The position numbers and the translations under genes were made by a program. Below the pieces are notes generated by a model, which did no database searches, was not told where the DNA came from, and saw nothing but the letters and a program-made list of their open reading frames with translations. Below are positions 34,644 to 43,408 of a stretch of 64,000 nt of DNA, in pieces; within the stretch, counting starts at the first letter, position 1, and each line of letters opens with the position of its first letter. Source of the DNA: Salinisphaera sp. LB1 (GTDB lineage: Bacteria > Pseudomonadota > Gammaproteobacteria > Nevskiales > Salinisphaeraceae); the NCBI RefSeq assembly GCF_003177035.1, contig NZ_CP029488.1:682001-746000 (forward strand). The letters run 5' to 3'.

Positions 34644-36058
34644 ACCGTCGATTGATTCAGCTTGGCCTGCTCGGCACGTTGGTCGCCGCGCCGATTATGC
34701 CGGCGCTGGCCACTGGGGCCCAGGCGCCCGGCGGTGGCGACGATTCAGCACCGGGGCCCACGCGCTCGCTGTCGCTCGAACAGGCGGTGAACGACGCCCT
34801 GGCCACCAACGTCAATACCCTGATCGCGCGCGCGAAAGAGGATGAAGCGGCCGGCCAGCGGGTCTCGGCGCGCTCGGCCTTTCTGCCGCATGTCTCCGGC
34901 CAGGTCAGCGAATCGCGGCAGAAGACCAACCTCGCCGCGCAGGGCTTCAGTTTCGGCTCCGATGTCGGCCCCCAGGCCGGGGCGGCGGCGGGCGGCCCGA
35001 GTTTCCCGAGCACAGTGACCTACAACAACTTCGATGCCCGCGCCAAGCTGCGTCAGACCCTGTTCGATTACAGCGCCTGGCAGGATTACCAGGGCGCCAG
35101 GCTCGGTGAGAAGGTGGCCGCTGACAAGCTCGCGGTGGCGCGCGAACAGGTCGCGACACAGACCGAGCTCGACTACGTTCAAGCGCTGTCGACACGACGC
35201 GCGGTCGCGGCCGCGCAAGCCAACGTCAAGCAGGCGCGAACACTGCTCAAACTGGCGCGCGATCAGGCGCATGTGGGCGTGGCCACCGGTGTGGATGTCA
35301 CCCGTGCGCGGGCGCGGCTGGCCCGCGATCAAGCTGATCTGGCGCAGCGCCGGACCGAGCGCACGCGCGCCGAAATCCAGCTCGCGCGGACCACCGGGTT
35401 GCCGCTGGATGCCCATCTCAAGCTGACCGATCCGCTGGTGTTCCGACCCATGCCGCTCGGCCCGGTCAATACCGCGATCAACACGGCCCTGGCCGACCGG
35501 CCCGAGATCACGGTCGCGCGGATGCACATCGCCCGCGGCCAACGCCACCTGGCGTCGGCACGGGGCCAGCGCCTGCCGACGCTCTCGGTCGAAGCCGACT
35601 ACGGCGCTTCCGGCAACACACCGAGCCGGAACGACCAGCCCACCTACGCCTTCGGCGCCAGCCTGAGCCTACCGATCTTCGCCGGCGGCCGGATTTCCGG
35701 GCAGATCGATTCCGCCGCCAGCCAGCTCGACCAGCAGCGCATCCGCTTCCACGATACGCAGCGGCAAATTGAACAGGACGTGCGCACTTCGCGGCAAACA
35801 CTCAAGACCCTGTCCCAGCGCGTGCGCGCGGCCCGCGCCAACCTCACGCTGGCCAAGCAGGAGCTGAGCCGCTCACGCGACCGGTTCTCGCGCGGCGTGG
35901 GCGACAACGTCGAAGTGGTCGATGCCCAGTCCAATCTCGCCGATGCCCGCAACAGCCGCATCGATGCACTGGCCGAATACACCCGCGCCCGCATCAATCT
36001 CGCCGCCGCCCTCGGCCGCGCCCAGCAATTCAGCCTCACTCAGCCGGTAACGCCATGA
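34640..36058 (+). CDS. TolC-family outer-membrane efflux channel
   Basis: A 472-residue outer-membrane factor. It has a signal peptide of about 25 residues (MNRRLIQLGLLGTLVAAPIMPALA), then two repeats of long Ala/Gln/Arg-rich helices with a beta segment each (DYVQALSTRRAVAAAQANVKQA, and the VEVVDAQSNLADARN signature near residue 420). It would form the trimeric tunnel that connects the EmrA-like adaptor with the outside. A channel gene inside the emr operon, rather than a separate tolC, suggests a self-contained tripartite pump. Confidence 0.93.
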   Translation: MNRRLIQLGLLGTLVAAPIMPALATGAQAPGGGDDSAPGPTRSLSLEQAVNDALATNVNTLIARAKEDEAAGQRVSARSAFLPHVSGQVSESRQKTNLAAQGFSFGSDVGPQAGAAAGGPSFPSTVTYNNFDARAKLRQTLFDYSAWQDYQGARLGEKVAADKLAVAREQVATQTELDYVQALSTRRAVAAAQANVKQARTLLKLARDQAHVGVATGVDVTRARARLARDQADLAQRRTERTRAEIQLARTTGLPLDAHLKLTDPLVFRPMPLGPVNTAINTALADRPEITVARMHIARGQRHLASARGQRLPTLSVEADYGASGNTPSRNDQPTYAFGASLSLPIFAGGRISGQIDSAASQLDQQRIRFHDTQRQIEQDVRTSRQTLKTLSQRVRAARANLTLAKQELSRSRDRFSRGVGDNVEVVDAQSNLADARNSRIDALAEYTRARINLAAALGRAQQFSLTQPVTP

Positions 36059-37221
36059 GCTCGACCGATCATGCCAGCGAACAGACCGCCGAACCGGCCA
36101 CCCCGCCGCAGAAACGCAACGGCAAGGGCCGCCGCGTGGCGCTCATTGCCGTGACCCTGGTGGTCGTCTGCGGCCTGCTCTGGTTCGTGTGGTGGTTCCT
36201 GCATCGCAACGACGTGTCCACGGACGATGCCTACGTACAGGCCAATATCGGCCAGATCGCGCCGCGCGTGACCGGCACGGTGGCCAAGGTGTTTGTACGC
36301 GACAACGAGCACGTCAAAAAGGGCGATGTACTGTTCACGCTCGACCCGGCTGACTTCAAGGCGGCACTGGCCAAGGCCGAGGCCAACCTGCAGGCGGCCA
36401 AGGCCTCCTACAACGCCAGTCAGAAGGATCTGTCAGTCACGCGTCAGACCAGCGCGGCCGACATCGACAATGCCAAGGCGGCGCTCGAATCGGCCCAGGC
36501 CGAGGCCCAGCGCGCCGAGGCGGACGCCAAACGCTATCGCGCCCTGTACGCCAAGCACGAAGTCTCCAAGCAACAGCTCGACCAGAAGAACACCCAGGCG
36601 AAATCGGCCGAGGCCCGGGAGCGCCAGGCGCGCGCCAAGCTGGCCCAGGCCAAGGCGTCGCCGGATCGCATCCAGTTGAAGCAGTCGCAGGCCTCCTCGG
36701 CGAAGGCCAAGATCGCCCAGGCCCGGGCGCAGGTGGATCAGGCGCGACTGAATCTCTCGTATACCGAGATCCGGGCCTCGCATGCCGGCAAGATCGCGAA
36801 GAAATCGATCGTCGCCGGCAGCCAGATCAGTGCCGGCCAGTCCGCCATGGCGCTGGTCCAGACCCATCCGTGGGTGGTCGCCAACTACAAGGAGACCCAG
36901 CTCGACCGGGTCCGCCCGGGCCAGCCGGTCTCCATCGCCATCGATGCCTATCCCGATCATGAGTTCACCGGCCGGGTGGAATCGATCCAGCCGGGCACCG
37001 GTGTGACCTTCTCGCTGCTGCCGCCACAGAACGCGACCGGCAACTTCGTGAAGATCGTGCAACGCGTGCCGGTGAAAATCATCTTCTCCAAGCCGGCCCA
37101 GCTCAAGGGGCTTGATGTCTCGCCGGGCCTGTCCGTTGAGCCGACCATCAACGTGGCCGGGCCGATCAAGCATCTGGACCGGGACGATATCCCGGCGACC
37201 GAGACCGGCCACGCGCAATGA
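36055..37221 (+). CDS. emrA: EmrA-like membrane-fusion protein
   Basis: A 388-residue HlyD-family adaptor: one N-terminal membrane anchor (VALIAVTLVVVCGLLWFVWWF, about residues 29-49), a beta-barrel/lipoyl part (DDAYVQANIGQIAPRVTGTV), a long coiled-coil hairpin (about 95-220, Ala/Gln/Lys-rich), then GKIAKKSIVAGSQISAGQ. It bridges the EmrB-like pump and the TolC-like channel through the periplasm. It overlaps both neighbours by 4 nt. Confidence 0.94.
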   Translation: MSSTDHASEQTAEPATPPQKRNGKGRRVALIAVTLVVVCGLLWFVWWFLHRNDVSTDDAYVQANIGQIAPRVTGTVAKVFVRDNEHVKKGDVLFTLDPADFKAALAKAEANLQAAKASYNASQKDLSVTRQTSAADIDNAKAALESAQAEAQRAEADAKRYRALYAKHEVSKQQLDQKNTQAKSAEARERQARAKLAQAKASPDRIQLKQSQASSAKAKIAQARAQVDQARLNLSYTEIRASHAGKIAKKSIVAGSQISAGQSAMALVQTHPWVVANYKETQLDRVRPGQPVSIAIDAYPDHEFTGRVESIQPGTGVTFSLLPPQNATGNFVKIVQRVPVKIIFSKPAQLKGLDVSPGLSVEPTINVAGPIKHLDRDDIPATETGHAQ

Positions 37222-38849
37222 GCAGCACCGACGCGGCCGGCGACACCCCGGCCGATCCGGCCACCATCGCCGCACGCACCGAGTATTCGCCCGGCCGCTG
37301 GCTGATCGCCGCCGTGGTCGGCCTGGCGGCGTTCATGGAGGTGCTCGACATCTCCATCGCCAACGTGTCGCTGCCGCATATCGCCGGCTCGCTGTCGGCC
37401 AGCCAGGACGAGGCGACCTGGGTCCTCACGGCCTATCTGGTGTCCAACGCCATCGTGCTGCCCATTTCGGGCTGGTTCTCCCAAGTGCTGGGCCGCAAGC
37501 GGTTCTTCATCGGTTCGATCGTGTGTTTCTCGATCGCATCGCTGGCCTGCGGCATGGCGCCCTCACTGACCTGGCTGGTGGTGTTCCGCATCATCCAGGG
37601 CGCGGCCGGCGGCGGCCTGCAGCCGGTCTCGCAAGCGGTGCTGGCCGATTCCTTCCCGCCGCGCGAGCGCGGCATGGCATTCTCCATCTACGGCGTGGCC
37701 GTGGTGTTCGCGCCGGCGATCGGGCCCACGCTCGGCGGCTGGATCACCGACAACGTCTCCTGGCACTGGATCTTTCTGCTCAACGTGCCGGTGGGCATCG
37801 TACTCACCATCCTGGCCTGGGCCCTGGTCCACGACAGCGCCGCCTACGAAAAGGCACGCAAGGCCAAGATGGCCGACGGTTTTTCCATCGACTACATCGG
37901 CTTCGCCCTGCTGATCGTGGGGCTGGGCTGTTTGCAGATCATGCTCGACAAGGGCCAGGACAACGACTGGTTCTCGTCGACCTTCATCGTCGCGATGGCG
38001 GTCGCCTCGGGCCTTTCACTGATGGCCCTGTTGCTGTGGGAGCCGTTCCAGCGCCATCCGATCATGGATCTGAGCCTGTTCCGCTACAAGAACTTTTCCA
38101 TCGCCAACATCATGATGTTCATGCTGGGTTTCGTGTTGTTCGGCTCGACCCTGCTGATCCCGCAGTTCGTGCAGCAGGTGCTCGGCTATACCGCGACGCT
38201 CGCCGGGCTGGTGATCTCGCCCGGCGGCTTCGTGATCGTGGTGATGATGCCGATCGTGGGCATGCTCTCCGGCCGGGTGGATGCGCGCTGGATGGTCGGC
38301 ATCGGGCTGACGCTGGTCTCGATCTCCATGTTCCACATGACCGGCTTCGACCTGGACAGCTCGTTTTCACAGCTGGTGCTCGCACGCTGCCTGCAGACGC
38401 TGGGCCTGGCCTTCATCTTCATTCCGGTGACCAGCATCGCCTATGTCGGCGTGCCGGCGGACAAGACCGACCAGGTTTCGGCCATGGTAAATCTGACCCG
38501 CAACATCGGGGGCAGTGTGGGTATTTCGCTGGTGACCACCTGGCTGGCCCGGCGCGGCCAGTATCACCACGAAGTGCTGGCCTCGTCGGTCAAGCCCTAC
38601 GACCACCAGACCCAGGCGCTGCTGCATCAACTGACCCAGCACTTCATGGCCGCCGGCGCCGCGATGAGCGAGGCACGGCATCAGGCCCAGGCCACCATCG
38701 CCCACCTCGTGGCCCAGCAGGCCCGGCTCATGTCCTATATCGATGACTACTGGATTCTCGGGGTCGTGATTGCCTGCCTGGTCCCGCTGGCGCTGCTGAT
38801 GTCATCCGGCAAGGAAGACGACGACAGCGACACCCCGGCGGCCCACTGA
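37218..38849 (+). CDS. emrB: EmrB-like DHA2 drug/H+ antiporter
   Basis: A 543-residue 14-helix MFS transporter of the DHA2 family. Typical sequences include MEVLDISIANVSLPHIAGSL in helix 1 and GGGLQPVSQAVLADSFPPRERG and GVAVVFAPAIGPTLGGW (antiporter motif) in helices 4-5. EmrAB-type pumps expel hydrophobic uncouplers and phenolics using the proton gradient. Last gene of the four-gene operon; it converges with the PilZ gene 16 nt away. Confidence 0.95.
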   Translation: MSSTDAAGDTPADPATIAARTEYSPGRWLIAAVVGLAAFMEVLDISIANVSLPHIAGSLSASQDEATWVLTAYLVSNAIVLPISGWFSQVLGRKRFFIGSIVCFSIASLACGMAPSLTWLVVFRIIQGAAGGGLQPVSQAVLADSFPPRERGMAFSIYGVAVVFAPAIGPTLGGWITDNVSWHWIFLLNVPVGIVLTILAWALVHDSAAYEKARKAKMADGFSIDYIGFALLIVGLGCLQIMLDKGQDNDWFSSTFIVAMAVASGLSLMALLLWEPFQRHPIMDLSLFRYKNFSIANIMMFMLGFVLFGSTLLIPQFVQQVLGYTATLAGLVISPGGFVIVVMMPIVGMLSGRVDARWMVGIGLTLVSISMFHMTGFDLDSSFSQLVLARCLQTLGLAFIFIPVTSIAYVGVPADKTDQVSAMVNLTRNIGGSVGISLVTTWLARRGQYHHEVLASSVKPYDHQTQALLHQLTQHFMAAGAAMSEARHQAQATIAHLVAQQARLMSYIDDYWILGVVIACLVPLALLMSSGKEDDDSDTPAAH

Positions 38850-38865
38850 GCCCGATCGGTCCGGG

Positions 38866-39636
38866 CTACGGCTTGGGCTGAAACAGCAGCGACGGGGCCA
38901 GCGGCCGGAGTTCGTCGCGGTCGCTCTGGTGTCGTTCGGCTTCGCGATCGATTTCGCAGGTCAGAAACCACAGCCGCCGCGCCTGCTCATCGCTCAGCCC
39001 CGCGAACATGAGGCCGGCCTGACGCCGGGCGCCGGAATACGCGGCCACGTCGCGCACACGCGCGCCGAACACGTCCTGCTCCCCGTTGGGAAACAGCAGG
39101 CGCACATTGACCATTTCGTCGGGTTCGATCGGCGCGGCATCGGCTGCCAGCGCGAGCCGGCACCCACCCACCGACAGATCGACCAACTGACCCTGTACGT
39201 CCGGCGCTTCGGGCCGCGTCAGGCAGACATCGACCCGCATGCGGCCGGGCACCGGGCGCGCGCGCCAGTCATGGCGCGCGTGGCGCAGCGTCAGCCGCAT
39301 GGGCAAGCGGGTGCGCAACTCCATGTATCCGGTACGCGCGTCTGGCGCCACCAGATCACAGCGCATCGCCGAGGAGACCAGATGCCCGGCACGCCGTCCC
39401 GCCTCGAGTTGCAGCATGTCGCCCACCGCAATCGGCATGGCATGGCCGGCGTCGGCGCGCAGCCAGCGCAGCCGCTCGGGATCGCCGCCGGTTTCGGCCA
39501 GCAGGACGTGATGCCCGCGGCCATCGGCCAGCCCGCGCAGCAGCACCTGTTCGCCCTGCTCGCAAAGATCGATCAACGTCGCAGCCACGGCAGCAGGATC
39601 GGTGATCAGCGTGTATGAATTGGCAGCGATCGACAT
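38866..39636 (-). CDS. PilZ-domain protein (YcgR-like)
   Basis: A 256-residue protein. The N-terminal half fits a YcgR-like domain; the C-terminal half (from about residue 107) is a PilZ domain with RLPMR (the RxxxR motif) and DLSVGG (the D/NxSxxG motif), the two parts that grip cyclic di-GMP. Such proteins slow flagella or adjust surface behaviour when c-di-GMP rises. No flagellar genes are near. Start ATG at 39636. Confidence 0.8.
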   Translation of the reverse strand: MSIAANSYTLITDPAAVAATLIDLCEQGEQVLLRGLADGRGHHVLLAETGGDPERLRWLRADAGHAMPIAVGDMLQLEAGRRAGHLVSSAMRCDLVAPDARTGYMELRTRLPMRLTLRHARHDWRARPVPGRMRVDVCLTRPEAPDVQGQLVDLSVGGCRLALAADAAPIEPDEMVNVRLLFPNGEQDVFGARVRDVAAYSGARRQAGLMFAGLSDEQARRLWFLTCEIDREAERHQSDRDELRPLAPSLLFQPKP

Positions 39637-39703
39637 GACCGTGAAATGGCAGCGCGGATATCAACATATCGGCGGCGGCGCGCACGACTTGAGTCCGGCC
39701 GGC

Positions 39704-40540
39704 TCAGAGACTGCGCCAACCGCCCCCATCGGCCACCGCCCGTCCGCGGGCGGCCAGGTGCAGCAGATGGGCATGGACCTGCAACGCAGCCATGGTCTGC
39801 AGTCGATCATGCAGCTGGGGATAAAGCGTTTGCGCGATATCTTCCGCGGTGCGCGGCGCATCGGCCGACAGCGCCGCCGCCACTTGCGACTCGCGCTGCC
39901 GGCGATGGGCGATCACCTCGGCGATCGCCGAGCCGGGCTGTTCGATCACCCGTCCATGGGCCGGGGCGATACGCCGGACATGCAGACCGGCCAGGCGTTC
40001 CAGGGTCGAAAAATAGGCCCCCATGTCGCCGTCCGGCGGCAGGATCACCACCGTGGCATCGGTCATCAACGCATCGCCGGCCAGCAGCACGCCGATGTCG
40101 GGGAGTTCGAACGCCACATGGTCGGCCGCGTGCCCAGGCGTATGCCGGACCACCATCGACATGCCGCCCGCGGTTAGTGTCTCGCCGTCGGCCAGCGGCT
40201 GGTCGACCGGCACCGGCCGGTCGTAGTGGGCCAGCTCGGGCTTGGGCCAGGCCCGCACCGGCGCACCGGTGCGCTCGGCCAACCAGCCCGCGCCGCCGAC
40301 ATGGTCCGGATGCCGATGGGTTAGACAGATCGACGCAATCTGGCCGTCGCAGGCGGCGATCAATGCCTCTAGATGGGGCTCATCGTCCACACCGGGGTCG
40401 ACGATCACGTACGGCCCATGGCCCACGATATAGCTGTTCGTGCCCGGGCCCGTCATCAGCGAGGGGTTGGGGGCGGTCAGACAGCGCAGCCCCGCGTCGA
40501 CCGTCACCGGCCCGGCAATCCGATCATGCCGCTCCGTCAT
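39704..40540 (-). CDS. Metallo-beta-lactamase fold hydrolase (LACTB2-like)
   Basis: A 278-residue MBL-fold enzyme with the metal motif THRHPDHVGG, the third-ligand region RHTPGHAADHVAF, GDALMTD, and PAHGRVI near residue 195. A C-terminal helical domain (RRQRESQVAAAL...LHDRLQTMAALQVHAHLLHLA) follows, as in LACTB2-like or glyoxalase-II-related hydrolases, some of which are endoribonucleases. Substrate unknown. It overlaps the NUDIX gene by 17 nt, so the two are likely co-translated. Confidence 0.88.
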   Translation of the reverse strand: MTERHDRIAGPVTVDAGLRCLTAPNPSLMTGPGTNSYIVGHGPYVIVDPGVDDEPHLEALIAACDGQIASICLTHRHPDHVGGAGWLAERTGAPVRAWPKPELAHYDRPVPVDQPLADGETLTAGGMSMVVRHTPGHAADHVAFELPDIGVLLAGDALMTDATVVILPPDGDMGAYFSTLERLAGLHVRRIAPAHGRVIEQPGSAIAEVIAHRRQRESQVAAALSADAPRTAEDIAQTLYPQLHDRLQTMAALQVHAHLLHLAARGRAVADGGGWRSL

Positions 40541-41207
40541 CCCTTCCCCCTCGTGCGAGACCGGCCAGCGCGGCGGCCGTATCCCGATAATGCGTCAGTC
40601 TTGCCAGCGTGGCACGGGTCGGCGTCATCAGCCAGCGACGACCGGCGTCGGCGTCGGCGAGTGCGGCGGCCGGCGCGACCCAATCCGCCGCTACTGTCTC
40701 ACCCCCGTCAGCGCGGGCCGGCTGATCGGCCGGCGCGGCCAGCGCATAGAAACGGGTGGCATAGCGCTTGGGCGGGCCCGGTGGCGTCGTCCAGTGGGCA
40801 AAGGCCACCGGCGCGGTGAGGTCGAGGTCGAGCGCCAGGGCATCGACGACGTCCGCCCAGGCACGGCGACCGGTATTGAGTGCGATGCGCTCGGCCGCCA
40901 CGCGCCCGGCGTCCAGCGCCTTCGCCGTGAACAGCAGCCCGGCTTCCTCGAAACACTCACGCAGCGCCGCCATGCGCCACGCCGCATCCGGCAGCCCGCA
41001 GCCGACGCGATAACGTCCGGCCAGCCCCGCATCCGTCGCATCCACCGCCCCGCCCGGAAACACATCGGCACCGGCACCGAAAACATGACCGTGATGACGG
41101 CGCAGCAACAGCACTTCGAGTCGGCCCTGCCGGCCGTCGCGCAGCACGGCCACGGTCGCTGCGTTGCGGATCGCTACCGAATCATGCGGATGGGGCGCCT
41201 GCGTCAT
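40524..41207 (-). CDS. NUDIX hydrolase with split Nudix box (NUDT19/CoA-pyrophosphatase-like)
   Basis: A 227-residue protein. The box begins with GAGADVFPGGAVD and continues after about 20 extra residues with the catalytic helix AALRECFEEAGLLF (REx2E-EAG). This inserted layout is seen in NUDT7/NUDT19-type enzymes that hydrolyse CoA esters or related diphosphates. The start is the ATG at 41205-41207 (MTQAPHPHDSVAIRNAATV). It is divergent from the gene at 41247 with 39 nt between them. Confidence 0.85.
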   Translation of the reverse strand: MTQAPHPHDSVAIRNAATVAVLRDGRQGRLEVLLLRRHHGHVFGAGADVFPGGAVDATDAGLAGRYRVGCGLPDAAWRMAALRECFEEAGLLFTAKALDAGRVAAERIALNTGRRAWADVVDALALDLDLTAPVAFAHWTTPPGPPKRYATRFYALAAPADQPARADGGETVAADWVAPAAALADADAGRRWLMTPTRATLARLTHYRDTAAALAGLARGGRDDGAA

Positions 41208-41246
41208 ATTCGATAGGATACCGGTATTACGTCTGTACACTTCATC

Positions 41247-41627
41247 ATGCATCGCGTATTCGTCTACGGCACGCTGCGTGCCGGCGAGCTCAACGAGTCC
41301 TGGCTCGGCGGTGCCGTGCATCGCGGTTCTGCGACCACGGCGCCAACGTTCACGCTGGTCGACGCCGGCGTCTACCCGGCGGCCCTCGACTACGGTCGCA
41401 CGCCGATCCGGGGCGACGTATACGACGTCGATGCCGCCACCTTCGCCGATCTCGACACGCTGGAAGGCTATCCAGTGTTCTATACCCGTCGCCGTATCAT
41501 GACCTCGGCCGGCGAGGCCTGGATCTACCTGTGGGCCGCCGCGCGCAACCGGGTCTGGCCCGTGATCGATTCCGGCGACTGGCCGCGCTATCGGCGTTTA
41601 CGCGATCAACCGGGAGAGCTTTCGTGA
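41247..41627 (+). CDS. Gamma-glutamylcyclotransferase-like (AIG2/GGCT) protein
   Basis: A 126-residue small enzyme with the N-terminal substrate-binding motif VFVYGTLRAGELN (YGTLR) and the acidic region DLDTLEGYPVFYTRRR that carries the catalytic Glu. This family turns gamma-glutamyl compounds into 5-oxoproline. The stop codon overlaps the following MFS gene as GTGA. Confidence 0.88.
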   Translation: MHRVFVYGTLRAGELNESWLGGAVHRGSATTAPTFTLVDAGVYPAALDYGRTPIRGDVYDVDAATFADLDTLEGYPVFYTRRRIMTSAGEAWIYLWAAARNRVWPVIDSGDWPRYRRLRDQPGELS

Positions 41628-42967
41628 ACCGTAGCGCGCCACCGCAGCCGCAATCGGGCCGCAGCCCGATCCGCGATCTCTACGACCTGATTACGGGCGA
41701 CGAGAACGCCCGTGTCTGCACCGATATCTCGGATGAGGCCTGCCGCGAGCAACCGACCAATTTCTTCGTCCACCTCGTGTCGCTTTTCGCCAACAAGGCC
41801 GGCGATCTGGTGGCCAGTCCGAAACTGGTGTTGCCGTGGCTGATGGCCGTGCTCGGCGCGCCAACCTGGATGGCGGGGCTGCTGGTCCCGATTCGCGAAT
41901 CACTTGCCCTGCTGCCCCAGCTGGTGATTGCCGGCTGGATGCGTGCGCATCCGATTCGCAAGTGGTTCTGGGTCGCGGGCGCCGCGGTGCAGGGGCTGTC
42001 GGTACTGGCCATGATCGGCGCCGCGCTTGCCTTCGACGGGGCCATGGCCGGCGGCCTCATTCTTTTGCTGTTGATCGTGTTCTCGCTCGGACGCGGTGTG
42101 TGCTCCGTGTCCTACAAGGACGTCCAGGGCAAGACCATTGCCAAGACCCGGCGCGGCACGCTGTCCGGCTATGCCTCCAGCGCGGCCGGCGGACTGGCCG
42201 TGCTGCTGGGTGCGATCCTGTGGTTCGTGCCGGCCAGCCAGCACCTGAGGCCGATTCTGGCACTGCTCGCACTGGCCGGCGTGCTCTGGGTCACCGCGGC
42301 CTTCATCTTCGCCGCCCTGCGCGAGTTTCCCGGCGCGACCGAGGGCGGCGGCAACGCCCTCAAGACCGCGGCGGACAGCCTCGCGCTGCTCCGCGACAAG
42401 CCGGCATTCGGCCGCTTCATCGCGGTGCGCGGCCTGCTCATCGCCACCGCCCTGGCCGCGCCCTATTACGCCCAGCTCGCCCGCGCCGCCGGCGGGCCGA
42501 GCCTGGCGCATCTGGCGATCCTGTTGCTGGTCAGTGGCCTGGCCTCACTCGTATCCGCCCCGTTCTGGGGGCGTTTTTCGGATTATTCGTCGCGTCAGGT
42601 CCTGATGCTCACCGGCGTGGCGGCCGCCGTATTGAATGCGCTGGTCGCACTCGCCGTCTGGACCGGGTTCGGCCATATCGCCGGCGTATGGCCGTTTGCC
42701 GTGGGTTATTTCCTGCTGGCCGGCATCCATGCCGGCGTCCGGCTCGGGCGCAAGACCTATCTCACCGATCTGGGTAACAGCGAGGATCGCGCCCGACTCA
42801 CGGCGGTGGCCAACACCACCATTGGTGTGATTCTGCTGGCCGGCGGCGGCGGCGTCGCCGCGATCGGCGAAGCCGGGCCGGCGGTGGCGGTGGCCGTGCT
42901 CGCCCTGCCGGCGCTGGCGGCCGCCGCCCTGGCACGCGGCCTGCCCGAACTCGAACAGGCCGCATGA
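41624..42967 (+). CDS. MFS transporter, unassigned
   Basis: A 447-residue protein with about 12 hydrophobic segments, including SLFANKAGDLVASPKLVLPWLMA at the first helix and GVRLGRKTYLTDLGNSEDRARLTAVANT in a late loop. I do not recognise a characterised subfamily. It starts with GTG at 41624 (GGGAG 7 nt upstream), overlapping the cyclotransferase by 4 nt. Frames starting earlier lie inside that gene. Confidence 0.82.
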   Translation: MNRSAPPQPQSGRSPIRDLYDLITGDENARVCTDISDEACREQPTNFFVHLVSLFANKAGDLVASPKLVLPWLMAVLGAPTWMAGLLVPIRESLALLPQLVIAGWMRAHPIRKWFWVAGAAVQGLSVLAMIGAALAFDGAMAGGLILLLLIVFSLGRGVCSVSYKDVQGKTIAKTRRGTLSGYASSAAGGLAVLLGAILWFVPASQHLRPILALLALAGVLWVTAAFIFAALREFPGATEGGGNALKTAADSLALLRDKPAFGRFIAVRGLLIATALAAPYYAQLARAAGGPSLAHLAILLLVSGLASLVSAPFWGRFSDYSSRQVLMLTGVAAAVLNALVALAVWTGFGHIAGVWPFAVGYFLLAGIHAGVRLGRKTYLTDLGNSEDRARLTAVANTTIGVILLAGGGGVAAIGEAGPAVAVAVLALPALAAAALARGLPELEQAA

Positions 42968-43034
42968 TGGACGACGGCTGAACGACACCGGGCGCCGTTG
43001 TGCTTTGCGGGTTTCGTTCGGCGAAGAAAATGAT

Positions 43035-43237
43035 CCGCAGATGTCACAGATTACGCAGATGCGGTTGTACTTTCGCGGCATAGCAGATTCGAGGCGCGAA
43101 CCGGCGACGGAGTCGGCCAGCACGCCGAACTCGAAGGCTATCCTTGGGAACAAAGCTCAGGCAGCCGTTCGCGCCCAGATCGAGCCAGCGTCCCTAACGA
43201 CTAACCGCCATCTGCGTGTATCTGTGTCGATCTGCGG
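43035..43237. repeat. Small inverted-repeat element (about 203 bp)
   Basis: Imperfect inverted termini: 43035-43064 (CCGCAGATGTCACAGATTAC...) and 43205-43237 (its near reverse complement). Both contain the words GCAGAT and ACAGAT spaced alike. Intergenic elements with CCGCAGAT-type ends are common in GC-rich gammaproteobacteria. No transposase inside. It fills most of the 441-nt gap between the MFS and BASS genes; another CCGCAGATGTC lies just outside near 43287. Confidence 0.7.
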
Positions 43238-43408
43238 ATAAACGCCTTAAGGAACGAAGTGACAGGGCACGCGGCGCCCCGGAACCGCAGATGTCGCGAC
43301 CCAATCCGCCCACGCTCGCTTCGATGAATCAAAAGCCCATGACGAGGTGGTCGTTGCCATGGCCTGTACGCTGCTCGGGCTGTCGTTGTGATGACACATC
43401 GACACGCC

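Noticed and set aside
43005-43241. 78-codon frame with SQITQM-type sequence
   Set aside because: It is the translation of the inverted-repeat element, a known source of false annotations.
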